A DNA stretch of 64,000 bases from assembly GCF_021018895.1 (NCBI RefSeq), contig NC_079380.1, positions 2,600,736 to 2,664,735 of the forward strand. Reading direction: 5' to 3'. Position 1 is the first letter of the stretch. Each line of letters starts with the position of its first letter. The DNA is from Seriola aureovittata (Eukaryota; Chordata; Actinopteri; Carangiformes; Carangidae). Under the pieces are notes generated by a model. That model had not been told where the DNA came from. It worked only from the letters and a program-made list of their open reading frames with translations, and did no database searches. Made by a program: the position numbers and the translations under genes. Shown piece by piece: positions 36,460-49,650 of this stretch.

Positions 36460-38061
36460 CCCTCACTGTGTAAGTGACTGCGGACAAGCGTCGACACATT
36501 CTGCTGAATATCAGCCTCACCTCTGGCTGCCGAGACAGCTTCCTCTTTCTGGTGGAACATGGCCGACTGCAGATCTCTTATCAAGAAAATGCCATTATAC
36601 AGAATTTGAATTTAAAATCAATTTAATCACTTCTCTTTCTTCCCCAACCAATAAATGAATAATAACATTATAATCAGTTATTATATCTCTCTATTCTCTC
36701 TGTAAAATAAAATAAAATAATTAATTAATTAAACAAACAAACAAAATAATTATATTATGACCTAATGGTAGACACAGTCTTAGTAGCAGCGGCTGCTCTA
36801 GCTTTAGCTCTGGTAACAATAAGTATTTTTGGCCCGCTAAGTTTCCCATAACCCTGATGTAGTGTGTTTGATTCAGAATCAGTGGCCTATTCATGCTGCT
36901 GACGATAACGTCGTTATTGGACGTTTCTAAAAACTCGTTCAGTGGCAACATTGTTTCTATGTCCAGTGCCGACGCTTCTAAAACCCCTCGCTTTAACATC
37001 TGCGGCTGCAGCTCCGGGTTGGTTTAGAGGCAACTCTGCTGTCATAGGCTTTTAGCACTCATTAACTGTCCTTTATGAAATTAATGTTTATAAACCAGCT
37101 CCTTACTTCATCACCGGGATAAGAACACATCTCCGTTGAACGGGCTGTTGTTTCACCAAATCAAATTATGTCTTTGGGCCTAAAAGAGTGAGGGCAAAGA
37201 AACACGTTGTGATTTACGCTTTTAATATTGTCCTTATGAAACATAAAAAATATGAATTTATGAATCTTGTTTCAGAAATCGTGTCATAGTCTCCCATAAA
37301 AAGAAACAGATGAAACCCTATCAAAAGTTGAGAGAAGCACTATTCACTCATTTGCTATTGTTGCTGTTTATGCTTAAACCAAGTGGTTATAAATAATAAC
37401 CCGCCTGTATTTATTATATCAAACATTTAATAATATGTATTATAATAATTATTAACATTATTCTCAAGCTATCATTTTCTTATTGGCCAATTCTGACAAA
37501 AGCAGTGTTTGTGTTTTATGTCTTCAGGATGGTCTGCACTAGCAGCAGCAGTGTCAGTGTCAGTGTGCTTTAACAGTAACGGAGCTCAAGTCAACTTTAT
37601 AAATTCAGTTATATAATCATGCATTTGTATTTGTACAGCCATATATCAGTCATATATCACACGTGTACATTTATGGCATCAGTAAATATCAATACAAATC
37701 AATATCATCTATATATCAAATACAAGACATAAATTTAAAAAAAAAAATTCAGTCACAAATTCGTAGTCAAGAAGAAGCTAAAATATTACATTAAATTAAA
37801 GATTTCCTTTCCTTTTTTTTATTTCAAAATGTATACATTTAATAACTAAAAAAAAAACATCAAATATAAACATCGTAGACTATGTTGATATAGATGAGAC
37901 AGACTGTGAAGTGTGAGGCGCTGTTTCTCTCCCATGCTGGTTTTTACCGGGTCGTGTCTGCTCTTGGTCTCTGGCCTGTGTAGCTCCAGGAGCGGTGGAC
38001 ATACTGACACTCAGCCAGGAGCGAGCTGCTGTCCTGCGGCGCCGCTCAGCAGTGAGCCTCT
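36460..38061. other. Intergenic hoxb7a-hoxb6a, middle part
   Basis: AT-rich unique sequence with no exon. CpG content rises after about 37880, leading into the CTCF-like pair. Confidence 0.55.
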
Positions 38062-38110
38062 CGGCGTCCCCTGGTGCGCTCCTACAAGACGCTCTGGTGC
38101 CATCTAGCGT
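38062..38110 (-). promoter_or_regulatory. Pair of CTCF-like motifs
   Basis: On the minus strand, ACGCTAGATGGCACCA (38095-38110) and GCACCAGGGGACGCCG (38062-38077) each match the CTCF core CCASYAGRKGGCRSYV at 14 of 16 positions. Both have the same orientation and sit 33 bp apart in a CpG-rich block. Candidate insulator between hoxb7a and hoxb6a. Confidence 0.45.
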
Positions 38111-38151
38111 CGTGTCCACAACAGTAGCAAACATCCCCACATTCGCACACA

Positions 38152-38216
<65 letters not shown>

Positions 38217-38220
38217 CACA
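38152..38220. repeat. (CA)n microsatellite
   Basis: CA run with one AACAC interruption. Confidence 0.96.
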
Positions 38221-38781
38221 TTTCTTTCACGTGGGAATGTCCACTCGTCAAGGACTCTTATACACGCACGCTATGTTTCCTGCTAAATGTGTCTCTGTCG
38301 CAGTTGAGAGGTGTGATGTGCTGTTGGCAACATGGAGGTCAGCCTCATGTGAGTGTGTGTGAATGCGCCAATGGCCTATATTGTATTAGCTGTTGACAAA
38401 CTGATGATGTGGCTGCGACTTTAATTTCTTGTCTTCCTTGGAATGAAAGCAGAGCAGCGCTGACGAGAGGCGGGAGTGTTTATGTGTGTGTGGAGAACAT
38501 TTTGCCTTTTGTCTGGCCGGTTGTCGGCTTCCCTCTGTCTGTCTTTGATGTAAACGGGGAGAGAGAGACAGATTTGTGGCATGGAGAGAAAGAGAGAGAG
38601 GTCTCTGCTCTCTCTCTCTTTCCAAGGTTAGGCCTGGCTGCTGTTACACTGTGGGGAATGATGCATGGACAAAGCCGTGCGTGCACAAGCACACACAAAA
38701 AATCAGTTGTGTGTGCGTGTGCGTGCGCGCTGTGCCCAAGGAAACAGGAGCTCAGGGTGTAAAATTTGGTCCCGGGTCGCT

Positions 38782-38783
<2 letters not shown>

Positions 38784-38866
<83 letters not shown>
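38784..38866. repeat. (GT)n microsatellite
   Basis: Pure GT run of about 82 bp. Confidence 0.97.
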
Positions 38867-38867
<1 letters not shown>

Positions 38868-39239
38868 CTAATAACTCGTCCTTGCTCTGTGACTTCAGCA
38901 TCTTTACTGGCGCTCATCTGCAGATCTACTGTGTAACACCCCCCCACCCCCCACCCCCAAGTAGGCTACATGCACCCAGGTGTGGATGTGTTCATTTGTG
39001 CGTGTGATCATCAAAGACAGAGGGGGGGGGGGGCAGTAATCTACAGTGTTGTGTTTAATTTACGACCCCGACATCATCTGACTTTAATCCAGCATTCAGA
39101 ATCATCTTCAGAGCATTAAGATCAGATGGAAAATCAATACCCCTCCTCCCCATCTGTTCCTTTACCTCGATTGGATTTTCTCTGTTATGAGATTATGACG
39201 ATCAGGATGATAGAAGGGAATTCCACATTGATAATTATA

Positions 39240-39620
39240 CATAAGCTATATATACGCTATATAAACATATATATGTAAACATAGGCCTACAGGCTATATA
39301 TAGATATAGCTTACATAGCCTGTATATAATATGTATATGTAGAATTTCTATCTATCTATCTATCTATGTATACCTATATATATATATGTGTGTGTGTGTG
39401 TGCGCGTGTGTGTATTTGTGCGTGTGCGTGTGTGTGTGTGTGTGTGCGTGTGTGTATGTGTATATATATGCACACACACGCAGATAGGCTATATATGTGT
39501 GTGTGTGTGTGTGTATATATGTATATATATATATATATATATATACATGCATACAAATATAGGCCTACTTTTGTGTGTGCTACCATAGAAACAACAACAC
39601 TAATAGGCCTATTAATATGA
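39240..39620. repeat. AT/GT/CTAT compound repeats with TAGGCCTA words
   Basis: TATA-rich stretch, (CTAT)n near 39345-39367, GT with GC interruptions at 39388-39455, and (AT)n at 39515-39545. Three TAGGCCTA palindromes lie among them (39282, 39560, 39604). Confidence 0.9.
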
Positions 39621-39739
39621 TAATTTAATAATCATTAGGCTTAATAATAATAATTATTATTATATCAGATATGTTTATTTTAAAACTGTATTAATAGAAA
39701 CGGTTCTGTTCAATATTTGATGTTTTTAATAGCCTACCG

Positions 39740-40030
39740 TTTACACTTCTAATGAAGTAAAATAGGTTTGATACGTGCCCGTGCATTTGCGCTTGTCCGT
39801 TTCCTTTTCTCCTGTTGCAGAAACTTGGAGAAAAACAAGCGGCCCTTCCCCGTGATGCTGCATTCATCCGCCCGTTAATTTTTAACTCGTCCCGGGGCTC
39901 CTTCTGGCCGAGAGGGCTCGCGCTCACCGGTAACAGTCCGGTGAACTGACCCATAGGGCACGAGCTCACGGTGCCGTGAAGGACACAGTCATCCCGGCTC
40001 GCGCTGCCTGGAAACGATTAATACATTAAA
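39740..40030. promoter_or_regulatory. CpG-rich unique block
   Basis: About 290 bp with raised CpG and no simple repeats. It contains the 7 bp inverted repeat TCACCGG-TAACAGT-CCGGTGA (39924-39944) and ends in a TAAT-rich stretch. Candidate regulatory element; the function is unknown. Confidence 0.35.
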
Positions 40031-40099
40031 ACACAAAAGCACCGGTCAGGCAGTTTCTCTCAGTTTGTCATTAACTCGTGCAGGAGGGGTCGGTCAGCG

Positions 40100-40102
<3 letters not shown>

Positions 40103-40149
<47 letters not shown>

Positions 40150-40164
40150 CACACACACACACAG
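40103..40164. repeat. (CA)n microsatellite
   Basis: CA run with a single CG interruption. Confidence 0.97.
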
Positions 40165-41000
40165 GTTTCCGAGAGGCCAACGCTGAGCCTGTGCGTCGCT
40201 ATGGTAAAACCACTACACAATATTAAGTCTGACTTCTCCACCTCTCTGTTTTACACGATTCAACACGCAGATAATTTACTTGCCGATTTAAACATGTCAC
40301 AGTCTATTTTAAAATCAAAGTGATTGAACTCTGGAACAGAAACCATCTTTTAATTATTTCAAGATTAAAGATTTCCTCTTCGATCACCGCTCATGAGTCA
40401 TAAGATTCTGAATTTATTTTCGTTAAGCTTCTGTTTGTTCCTGTTGGAGTTTTTAAAAGATTCTCTTATTTTAATTAATCAAAAACACATTTATGAGTTT
40501 ATATTCAAGGTTCAACACAGGTAGGAAATATAAAGTACATTGTTGTAATGAAGAAATGATAAACTAGGTTATTTTTGAAAACTTCCTCTGTCGGTGCGCG
40601 AGCATTTAACATTTTCTAGTTACTTTTCTCTTCATCGTTTAAAATCAAGTTGTGGCTAAAAGGGAAAAAGAAAAAAAGTGTAAATCAGTAAAATAAATAG
40701 CGAAGGTTTAATTTCATGGACAGTTAATTATTTCACAATGCTTGTTAATAATACTGAGTGAGATGCAGGCGGTTTGAGCATTGCCGGGGCTGAAATGAAC
40801 CACAGATGAACTGTACAGTGCCCGTGTGTGTGTGTGTGTGTGTGTGTGTTGTGTGTGTGTGACTGTGTGTGTACAGGCAGGCGTCCCCATATTTGTTTAT
40901 CTGCTGTTTGCTGCGGGCCTGTTTTTCAGTTCGTCACCATTCCTTGGACTTTACAAGGAGTCATAAACGGTCATAAAGCCATAAAAGTTCAGAGGTCTCA

Positions 41001-41048
<48 letters not shown>

Positions 41049-43498
41049 AACACACACATAGACAGTGACACACACACACACACACACACGAGGTGAAAAA
41101 GAGTCATAAAGCTATAAAGCAGCAGTCTCTTTTCTTCAGCTTTAATTGTCGATAGTCTGATCTCTGGAGTTTCTCAGATTCCTGGAGTTCCTTCAGCGGC
41201 TCTCAGCTGTTTACACTGCAGCTACACGGCTCTGATTTACTGCGCGGGAATAAAAAGCACAACTCAAAACGCTGTTATCACAAACCTTTACCACGTGCAG
41301 TTATCTTTCTGTCGCAAATGAAGACCGTATACAAATTCTTGCACATAACGCAGGTTATTATTATTTATAATTTCTCCGCTGGTGCTGTCTGTAATGGGAG
41401 ACCCACCTCAGAATACCGTCCTGAGAAAACCGTTAATTATCTATTAGCCTGAACACGCTGCCTCAGTGTATTAGCCACTGCCAGTAGGCCAGTACAATTA
41501 AAATTATAGATTTTTTTTGTTGTAGTTTTTAATTCTCATAATTTGCTCAAATATGTTAATTAAAGTAGCATAGTTAATGTAAACAGCACGTAATGGTATT
41601 GGTTCTGTGTGGCTGGACACAAAAATTATTATTATTTTTTTTAATGTATAGGTTACATATGAGAGGTTAAATGTAAAAATTGCTTTTAAAGTTGAATTCG
41701 TGCTTAGGCTCATTGGGCCGACTGCACAGCAACCTAGCCGACTTTTTTCCAATGTTTACCTACGGCACACAGTGAGGTTCAAGTCTGGTTAAACTACAGT
41801 AAACTATGCGAACCTATAGGAAACTGTAAACACAGAGAAGAGGACGTGTGTTTTCTCTTAGTCTATTTCTTATGCGTCTTTCCTGCACGCTCTCAAACAT
41901 AAACTGCTCCTTCCAACCGGACGCGCTCCTCCGTTTCTCCTTAAACAGTATCCTGTCCCGAGTCTTGCCTTTTGCTGCTTGGTGGAGGTTTGACCCTCAA
42001 ACTGCAACACACCTGCAACGACAACACCACAGCCCGCTCACTGCAGCATGCACGGGGGTGAATCAAGGCGGTCACGTGATAGAGTCACAGAAATGAAGTC
42101 ACATTGTTGCTTTCAAGTTCTTAGCTATTAGCCTTCTAAGTCAGTTTTATTACACCACAGCTAAGATTTAGCCTTAGGATTTGCTAACATGTTTAGCTTT
42201 AGCTTTAAACCTACCAGCCTGATGTGCTATCTGATTATTTTAAAACATGTCATCATTCTAAATTAAGTTACCAGGCTTATATTTTTATTGTAATGGCATG
42301 TAGGGTATGTAAGTCTATATGTTTGAATAAAATTTTATATGCTAGCGCACATCTGCACCTGTCAGGATTTTGTAAAATGACATAATTCAAATGCACATTA
42401 AAGCCTGTGCTGCTGAAGCAGGTTGGGCTAATATTACCCATAATAGCTAGCATTCACAGTCAACTTATAAAGAGTAATAAAACTTCATAATGCAGCATTT
42501 GATAGAAACGGTCAAATCTCAATTTACAGCTACCATTCAATTCAGCACGTTAAACAGCGTTCAGACATTATATCAGTCCAGTCCAGTTGCCTATTAAACA
42601 GCCGTAGCTGCAGTTTTACTGTGTCGACACAGTCGTGTTGGTTCTAACTGGATAAATCAGAATATGACACTCCTCTGTCAGAAAGTCGTTTTTACCCTGC
42701 AGGCTGCTGAGCGGGTATCCACTCATATTTATGCCGAAGCCACAATTACGTTAAGACAGTGCTAATGCATATGGGCTGTAGCTGTATATAATAATAGTAT
42801 TACCGTCCTGTGTGTGTGTCCCAGGCTGTAGGCCATGCCTGTCCCGTCCCCGCTGTTAGTTCTCATTAATGATTAAACCACAGTCAGCTCCAACACAAAG
42901 CTGCTGCTTCCCGTTCCCACAAAGCGGAGAGGAAACGGAGCGTCCTGCCAGAGAGAGGGAGAGTGAGGGAGAGAGAGGTGGTGAGGGGTGAGGGATGGTG
43001 GGGAGGGGGGGGGGGGGGGGACTCCCCATCTGTCTGTGTGATCCTGCACAGAAAGGAATTAAACTTATTATCTGTCTCCCTGTTACTACTTTTAAAACAA
43101 GAGAGAAGACATGGCGGAATGGAGAGCGAAGTAAAAGTAAAAATAGAGTCTTTGTCTCTATTTGTCAGTCGGACTGTCTGCAGCTCGGCCACGCAGACAA
43201 GTCCGAGCCTGTAGGGGAAACAGAGAAAGGCACAAAGAGGGAGACTTATTTATGGCTGCGATTATTTTACGACCTCAGCGACACATACGCCGTTTGTAAG
43301 TGCGAATGAAAAGCAGGCCGAGAGTTAGCTGCTCCTTTCTTTTCCTGCTCTCCTTTCTCTCTTTCTCTTTCTTGAGAAGAAGTGGTAGAAAAAAAGGAGT
43401 GTATCAGTATAAGTTTTGAGGTTGTTTTATTATTGTAATAAAATATGTACGTCTAAAGTATGAATTTAGTTGCCTATAGTAGTCTAGTAGAAGTAGAG

Positions 43499-43499
<1 letters not shown>

Positions 43500-43545
<46 letters not shown>
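43500..43545. repeat. (GT)n microsatellite
   Basis: Pure GT run of about 44 bp. Confidence 0.97.
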
Positions 43546-43546
<1 letters not shown>

Positions 43547-44384
43547 CGCCAGCTCCTATGTTACTTCACATTTTGGTTTTATTTATTGCTTTTAAATGAA
43601 CAACGGAGAAAACTACAAGTAGCTACAATGACGTCACAATAATAAAACATATAAAATAAGAATATAAGAATGTAAGTTTGGGCATAACTTTCTCTATATT
43701 TTGCTATTTATTTGTTACAGTCCTCGTTAAGTTAATATTATCATGTAAAATATTTATGAATAATATTATAATTACAATCTAATTATAATCTTAACAAAAA
43801 AATATAATAATGAATAAGTGAACAATTTATTCATAAAAAGAGGAAATATTCACGTTCCATAACAGATATAGCTGTTTTTTTCACACTAGGCCTGGACTAT
43901 ATATTTCTTTATACATTTATATATTTAGTTTCACTGATATTTCTTGTATCATCATTTATTTATTTATAAATATTAATACCCTATTTATTTCTTAATATTT
44001 AGTTGTATAAACATAAGGAATGTGGGCCTACTTTACATTATTATTTACTTTTTATTTTCATTAATTCATTATCATTTTTGTTTAACCGTTGGATGCGTAA
44101 AAGAAAAGTCATGATATATGAAAAATTACTTTATTGTATGTATCATTTCAGCTAAAGGTAGCGGTTCGAGTTGAATGATGGAGGTTTGAGGCGGGACGCT
44201 GCAATCAGTGTCAAGAAAAGGGCCAAAAGCAAGAGGGAAACTTCAGGACTGTTTCTTTTCTTCTTCTCATTACACATTTCAGTCTAATCAGTGTCTCAGG
44301 AGAGGAAAACAATAACTCACTGCACACGCTGATCAAACCCAACCGACTCACGCACAACAGCTTCCCCTGGAACACTTTGGTTCA

Positions 44385-44390
<6 letters not shown>

Positions 44391-44462
<72 letters not shown>
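44391..44462. repeat. (CA)n microsatellite
   Basis: Pure CA run of about 70 bp. Confidence 0.97.
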
Positions 44463-44463
<1 letters not shown>

Positions 44464-45199
44464 CAGCCTGCCTGGGTCTGACTCAGCTGCCATTCAGACT
44501 GAGCAGCGTCACCCGGGTTATTTTCAATCATTAAAAGCATTAATAGCTATCAGATTATGTTGAGAGAATCCCTTCCAGATTATCATTTACTCAAATAACC
44601 GCGCTGAAAACGTCTGTGGTCAGAACAGGACACCTCCCTCCCTCCCCGGCGGGCAGGGGGCATAAATCTACCCACCCACCCGAATATAGGCCACCAATTA
44701 CAAATGTACAAACACCTCAATTATAGACACACATAGCCCACGTTATATTGTTGGCTAACAACTCACATCCCCGCCGCAAACACACACATGGACACACGCG
44801 CGCGCTCAGGACCACACATGAGCAGTGCGCGTTACCGGCTGTGATTTACGCTCGCCAAATTCATTCTAACGCGCTCGGTATTATCTGCAAAGCACCGGGA
44901 ATAGGCTGTGTTTTATTATTCGGTTGCCTCTGGTGGTGCAGAAGCAAACCCGCCCCCCACCCCTCCTTCCCCTCCCTCCCTTCCTCCCTCTCCCGTACTC
45001 TCTCAGGGAGGGCGCGCGTGCGTGTGTGTGAGAGCTGTTGGTTTTTTTTTATTTTTTTATGGGTCTAACAACAGAAGGAGGAAGACACACAGGGAGAGAA
45101 AGAATCAATTTAACGCGCGGAGGATTCCGACGTGATTGCGCAATCTCACCGGGAAACGGAGGAAGATTAGAAAGAGAGATTGAATGAGAATTAGAAAGA

Positions 45200-45835
45200 G
45201 AGAAGGGGAGCGGGAGATTGAAGAAGGGAAATAGGAAAGGAGAAGGGGGAGCCCCCCCCCCCCCCCACACACACACACACACACAACACACACACAACAC
45301 ACACCACCTCTTCCTCTCGCCAACGAAAGGAAAAGGGGCGAACGAATGCCAGACACAGAAGCTCCCCATTGGTCAGTCTGAGGTCAGCTGGTCTCCCCCC
45401 TCCCTCCCCCAAGATCCCTCGTCACCCCATCCCGTCTTCTCCGCACACAAACACACACACGCACACACTCTCCCTTGTTCTCCCCCCCTTCCCTCCTCTC
45501 TCTCTCTGTCCCACACTGGCACTCAACCACCCAGATACCCCGTCTCACCCTCAGCCTCCTCACCCCCTCCTCCCAATCTGTGATAAACTAAGTGATAGCA
45601 GCAGCCCGTCGGACTGTCGGCTATAAAACACAACAAATCATAAAGTGCAGGCAGGGGAAGGCAGAGGTAGGAGGACGGGAGGGAGAACCGTTAGCTTTTA
45701 GCCGTTAGCCTCCTTCTACTCCTCCTTCTTCATCGCGTTGTTGTTGTGTTTGTTTCGTGCCCTCCTGTCCTCCCCTCTCCTCTTCTTCTCCTCTCTTCTC
45801 TTCTCCCCCTTTTTCTCGTCTCATACTTTCTCCCG
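45200..45835 (+). promoter_or_regulatory. hoxb6a: hoxb6a promoter and 5' UTR region
   Basis: TATAAAA lies at 45622-45628 in GGCTATAAAACACAAC, 214 bases before the ATG, with an inverted CCAAT (ATTGG) near 45368. CAAATCATAAAGTGCAGGCA follows the TATA box. The 5' UTR ends in a long CT-rich tract. A C run plus CA repeats at 45252-45303 lies upstream. The TATA position suggests a start near 45650. Confidence 0.6.
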
Positions 45836-46406
45836 ATGAGTTCCTATTTTGTCAACTCCTCTTTCCCGGTGACGCTACCGGGGACGGGTGGAGGCGGCCA
45901 GGCGGCGGAGTCATTCCTGGGTCAGATCCCGCTCTACTCGTCGGGATACGCCGCCGACCACTCGCTCAGGCACTACCCGGGGGCAGCGACCGTTACCGCT
46001 GCCGCGGCCGTGGCTTACGGTGCGAGCGGCGGCGGCGTGCACCAGGAGAAACCGTATCCGGCATCCACCTACTACCAACAGGCGGCCAACGGAGCGTACG
46101 GCGGGCACAGAGCAGCGGCAGCAGCGGCGGGGGTCGGTGTAGGGGGTGCGACCGGAGCCTGCGACTATGCTACAGCGGCGGCGGCTGCGGCTGCGGCCGC
46201 TGCCGCTGCTACGAGTTTCTACCGGGACAAGGAGCACCCGTGCAGCCTGGAGGAACACCAGCTCGCGCTGAGCCAGGACGGCATGCACCGTAAAGCGGAG
46301 TGCGCGGGTCTGAGTGGGAAGGGGCTGTTCGGTGAAACGATGGACGACAAGCACGCGGCGTCAGCGCCCATTTATCCGTGGATGCAGCGGATGAACTCGT
46401 GTAACG
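45836..46406 (+). CDS. hoxb6a: Hoxb6a, exon 1
   Basis: Encodes residues 1-190 plus one base. The start [16 protein letters not shown] and the block ESFLGQIPLYSSGY are Hox6 signatures. The hexapeptide is IYPWMQRMNSCN (YPWM at 180-183), also Hox6-specific. The middle is expanded by Ala tracts: runs of about 4 and 6, then 12 Ala after CDYAT, encoded by mixed GCG/GCT/GCC codons. An in-frame upstream ATG at 45746 lies in the CT-rich leader and is not the family start. The donor is GTGAGT at 46407 (phase 1). Hoxb6 is a homeodomain factor acting with PBX in trunk patterning. Confidence 0.96.
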
Positions 46407-46652
46407 GTGAGTGTCTCCTTCTTCCTCCTCTTCTCCTCTTTCTTGCATATTTTATGATCCCCGTCATAAAACTGACGTTTGTTTCCGCTCTTAGCCCCTC
46501 TGCTGTCTTCCCTCTCTCTGTTTCCTCCTCCTCCTCTCTCAGTAGCTGCTTTATGATCCCCTTTTGTTGGCCTGTCAGTCAGTCATGTGCTCGGTATTTT
46601 ATTATCCGTCATAAAACGGGTTTGTTTGGGTTGTAGCTCCTGTTACTGTACG

Positions 46653-46666
46653 TGACCTGCTGACCG
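46653..46666 (-). promoter_or_regulatory. Candidate RARE (DR2-like)
   Basis: TGACCT-GC-TGACCG on the + strand. The minus strand reads CGGTCA-GC-AGGTCA. One half site is perfect; the other has C at position 1. It lies about 250 bp into the hoxb6a intron. Confidence 0.35.
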
Positions 46667-47909
46667 ACGCAGCTACCGAGTCAGAGAGAGAGGAGCCTGT
46701 CAGAGAGTGTTGTGGGTGAAACAGGGAACAGATAGAAGGGAAGATAAGTAGAGAAGAAACTAAATGCAGTCTCTACTGTTTGGCTTCAGTAGCTATCTAT
46801 TTGACTGTGTCTGTCTCATTGTTTTTATTTCAATTTTTCAATGCTAATCTTCTTCCTGGTTCCCAGGCTGCTTCTGCGCACGATCAAAAACTTATAGACA
46901 CATTTTAAAAATCCGTCCCCACCTGTCAGTGCAGGAGAAACATATTCTCTTTACAAAGTGCTGATAAACTCTCCTGCTGCTGATATGTGTAGAACGGTAT
47001 CACAACTTTCCCTCTGCTATCTCGTGTGGAGCCTGTACTGTTAACCCTGCACCAGACACTGTTATTCATAACCAAACAGATTAGATATTAGACTCACACT
47101 CGGGCCTGCGGACGCTGCCAAGGTGGGAGTGAAAGCAAGACGCGCGGGGCTTTTGGGGGAAGTAATTCGATGTGACTCCTCGTAATAAGAAGGTCTTGTT
47201 ATATAGCCACAGTTAAAAATTAAGCATAAAATTACGGAGCTACTTTCTCTGCAAACCCCGGTGTCTTTGTTTAAAACGGCCTGTTGAGAGTGAAAGGAGT
47301 CCTGTTGGATAACACCGGGCTGCTGCTGTACACAGCCCTGCAGGACACACCGGGTTATGACAGATGAGCTGCAGGTCCGTCGCAAAGAAAGATATGAGGA
47401 ATAAAAAACGCAACGCCGGCTTTTAAGTGACAGCTGAGGACGTAAATGGCAGCTGGAGAGAGAGAACAGAGTGGTAAAGAAACCCCGAGTGCGCCTCCAT
47501 AATCCGGTTTAGCTGAGTTTTTATTTATGGATGTTTAGATTTAGATATGAGCTCCGAGCTCTTCGTACATGCTCTGCCTCTCAGATCGATACAGAAACTC
47601 TGCTAAACTGAAAACGTGGCGATTTGTTTACTACTGGGGCCAAAACACTGTTACTGAGGATGAGAGGAGCCTAAAGCCCTGCAAGCCGATCTTTAAAGGG
47701 GGGAATACTCTCTGAAATATTATCCTCACTCTGCCTATTATTATTATTATTATTTTTATTATTATTATCATTATTATTATTATTGTTACTATAAAAAAAA
47801 ATTTAAACTGTAGCATACCGTTTCTTCTCTTTCTTCTTCGCTGAATGCTGCTATTCACCAGGAGCGATATTTCTTGCACACACACACTAGGTGCATATAT
47901 ATATTTATA

Positions 47910-47956
<47 letters not shown>

Positions 47957-48250
47957 CCTATTTTTTATGGCGTTTTTTATTTTTAAATCTAATTCATAAT
48001 TCCAGTCTTTACCACCAAGGAGGAAACAAGTGTCAGTTTCTCTGGTCAGACTGGAGCAGACGTTTTATACTAAAGTCAGATTATAACTGAGTCCTTTGCA
48101 GCAGCAGAATGATAGAAGACGCAGATATTTAGAAGAACATCTTTGGAGATTTTTATCCTCTATTGTCAGGTGTGAGACAGAACAAATTATAGGCTGTTAA
48201 ACGGCGTAAATAAAATCATAAAATTCAACGGAGCCCCAGCGTAATTAGCA

Positions 48251-48307
48251 TAGAATAGAATAGAATAGAATAGAATAGAATAGAATAGAATAGAATAGAA
48301 TAGAATA
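48251..48307. repeat. (TAGAA)n pentanucleotide array
   Basis: About 11 perfect TAGAA units, 65 bp before hoxb6a exon 2. Confidence 0.97.
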
Positions 48308-48340
48308 ATGCGCCACCCTGAAGCCTTGGTTAAAATGTAA

Positions 48341-48661
<321 letters not shown>

Positions 48662-49227
48662 AAGAGGAGGAAAAAGAGAAATAAACTGATGTGACACACA
48701 TAGAAGAGGAGGATGGATGAAGAGACTTGCTGGTTAATATCTATCTGTCCCCGTCTCAAAGTTCGTCCAGACGTTTGTCTGGTGAGAAAACTCTTAAGGG
48801 GAAAAGCAGCCAAGATTTTCTTTTTTTTTTTCTTTTTTACTTGAGGAAGAAAGAGGCAGAATAGAATCCCCTTTTTGAGCCCGTTGCCACCCACTTAAAA
48901 GTTATATCCAACTGCTTCTCCAGGCTGAATTCGCCGCTGTCTGGAAACAGCAGATGAAATGACGAGTCGGGTAAAAAAGGAAAAGAAAAAACAGAGAAAT
49001 AGCAACATAAAAAAACTAAAGGGGGTTATGGTGGTTCAGGTTATCTGACATCGTGTTTAAAAATACAGCACAGTATAACCTGCAACCTAACGGTGACACA
49101 ATGTGTTATTGCATTCCAAGAAAAACCACCTAACTCCTCATTGTACTTAGTTTTTGTTCTTGTCAAAATGTACTTCCTTTCTGTCAGGCACTTGCTTTGA
49201 AGCTTTAGGACTCGACGTCGAGCTCTG

Positions 49228-49467
49228 CCCCCCCCCCCCCCCCCCCCAACAGTTTTTTATCCTATTTTGTAAACGTGTTGTGTGTATTATTATACCTTCA
49301 ATTACACGTGCAAACGAGCTCATATAATATGGAGCGAGGAGGGAGAGCTACCTGAGAGTTGTATGTAGCCTGTGTCATACGGTGTTATATTTAAACTGTA
49401 TAGAAATAAACAAGGAGAAATCACCTTGTATGGTGAAAAATGCAAGTGCGGGGGGGGGGGGGGGGGG
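49228..49467. repeat. Poly(C) and poly(G) runs in hoxb6a 3' UTR
   Basis: Twenty C at 49228-49247 and eighteen G at 49450-49467, about 200 bases apart. In the RNA they could pair into a long stem. Confidence 0.93.
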
Positions 49468-49543
49468 TGTTATTTAACCTTTCCGGCTAGATAGGGAGGG
49501 TGGGGAGGGGATGGGGGGTTAACCTACTGATGTTATTCGCCAA

Positions 49544-49638
49544 ACTACCTAAAACGTTCAGGAAAGTGTATATTTTATGGATTTTTACATTGTTTCTTTA
49601 TGTTAGTGTTTTTGTCAAGTCATGATGTAAACTACCTA
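49544..49638 (+). promoter_or_regulatory. Two miR-196 8-mer seed matches
   Basis: ACTACCTA at 49544-49551 and at 49631-49638, each preceded by AA. This is the full 8-mer match to miR-196 (positions 2-8 plus A1). Both fall just before the poly(A) signal. Hoxb6 is among the known or predicted miR-196 targets in vertebrates. Confidence 0.65.
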
Positions 49639-49650
49639 TGAGACATGTTC

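Larger units (their letters stand above)
40170..45199. other. Intergenic hoxb7a-hoxb6a, distal part
   Basis: Noncoding. GT/CA tracts lie at 40825-40862, 41011-41090, 43500-43545 and 44391-44462, with a 16-base G run at 43005-43020. Unique GC-richer blocks at about 41140-41300 and 42690-42800 (with ATGCATATG and TTATGCCGAAGCC) and at 44760-44910 may be conserved elements. No exon was recognised. Confidence 0.55.

Noticed and set aside
45746..45835. In-frame N-terminal extension of hoxb6a
   Set aside because: The codons come from the CT-rich leader; MSSYFVN at 45836 is the family start.
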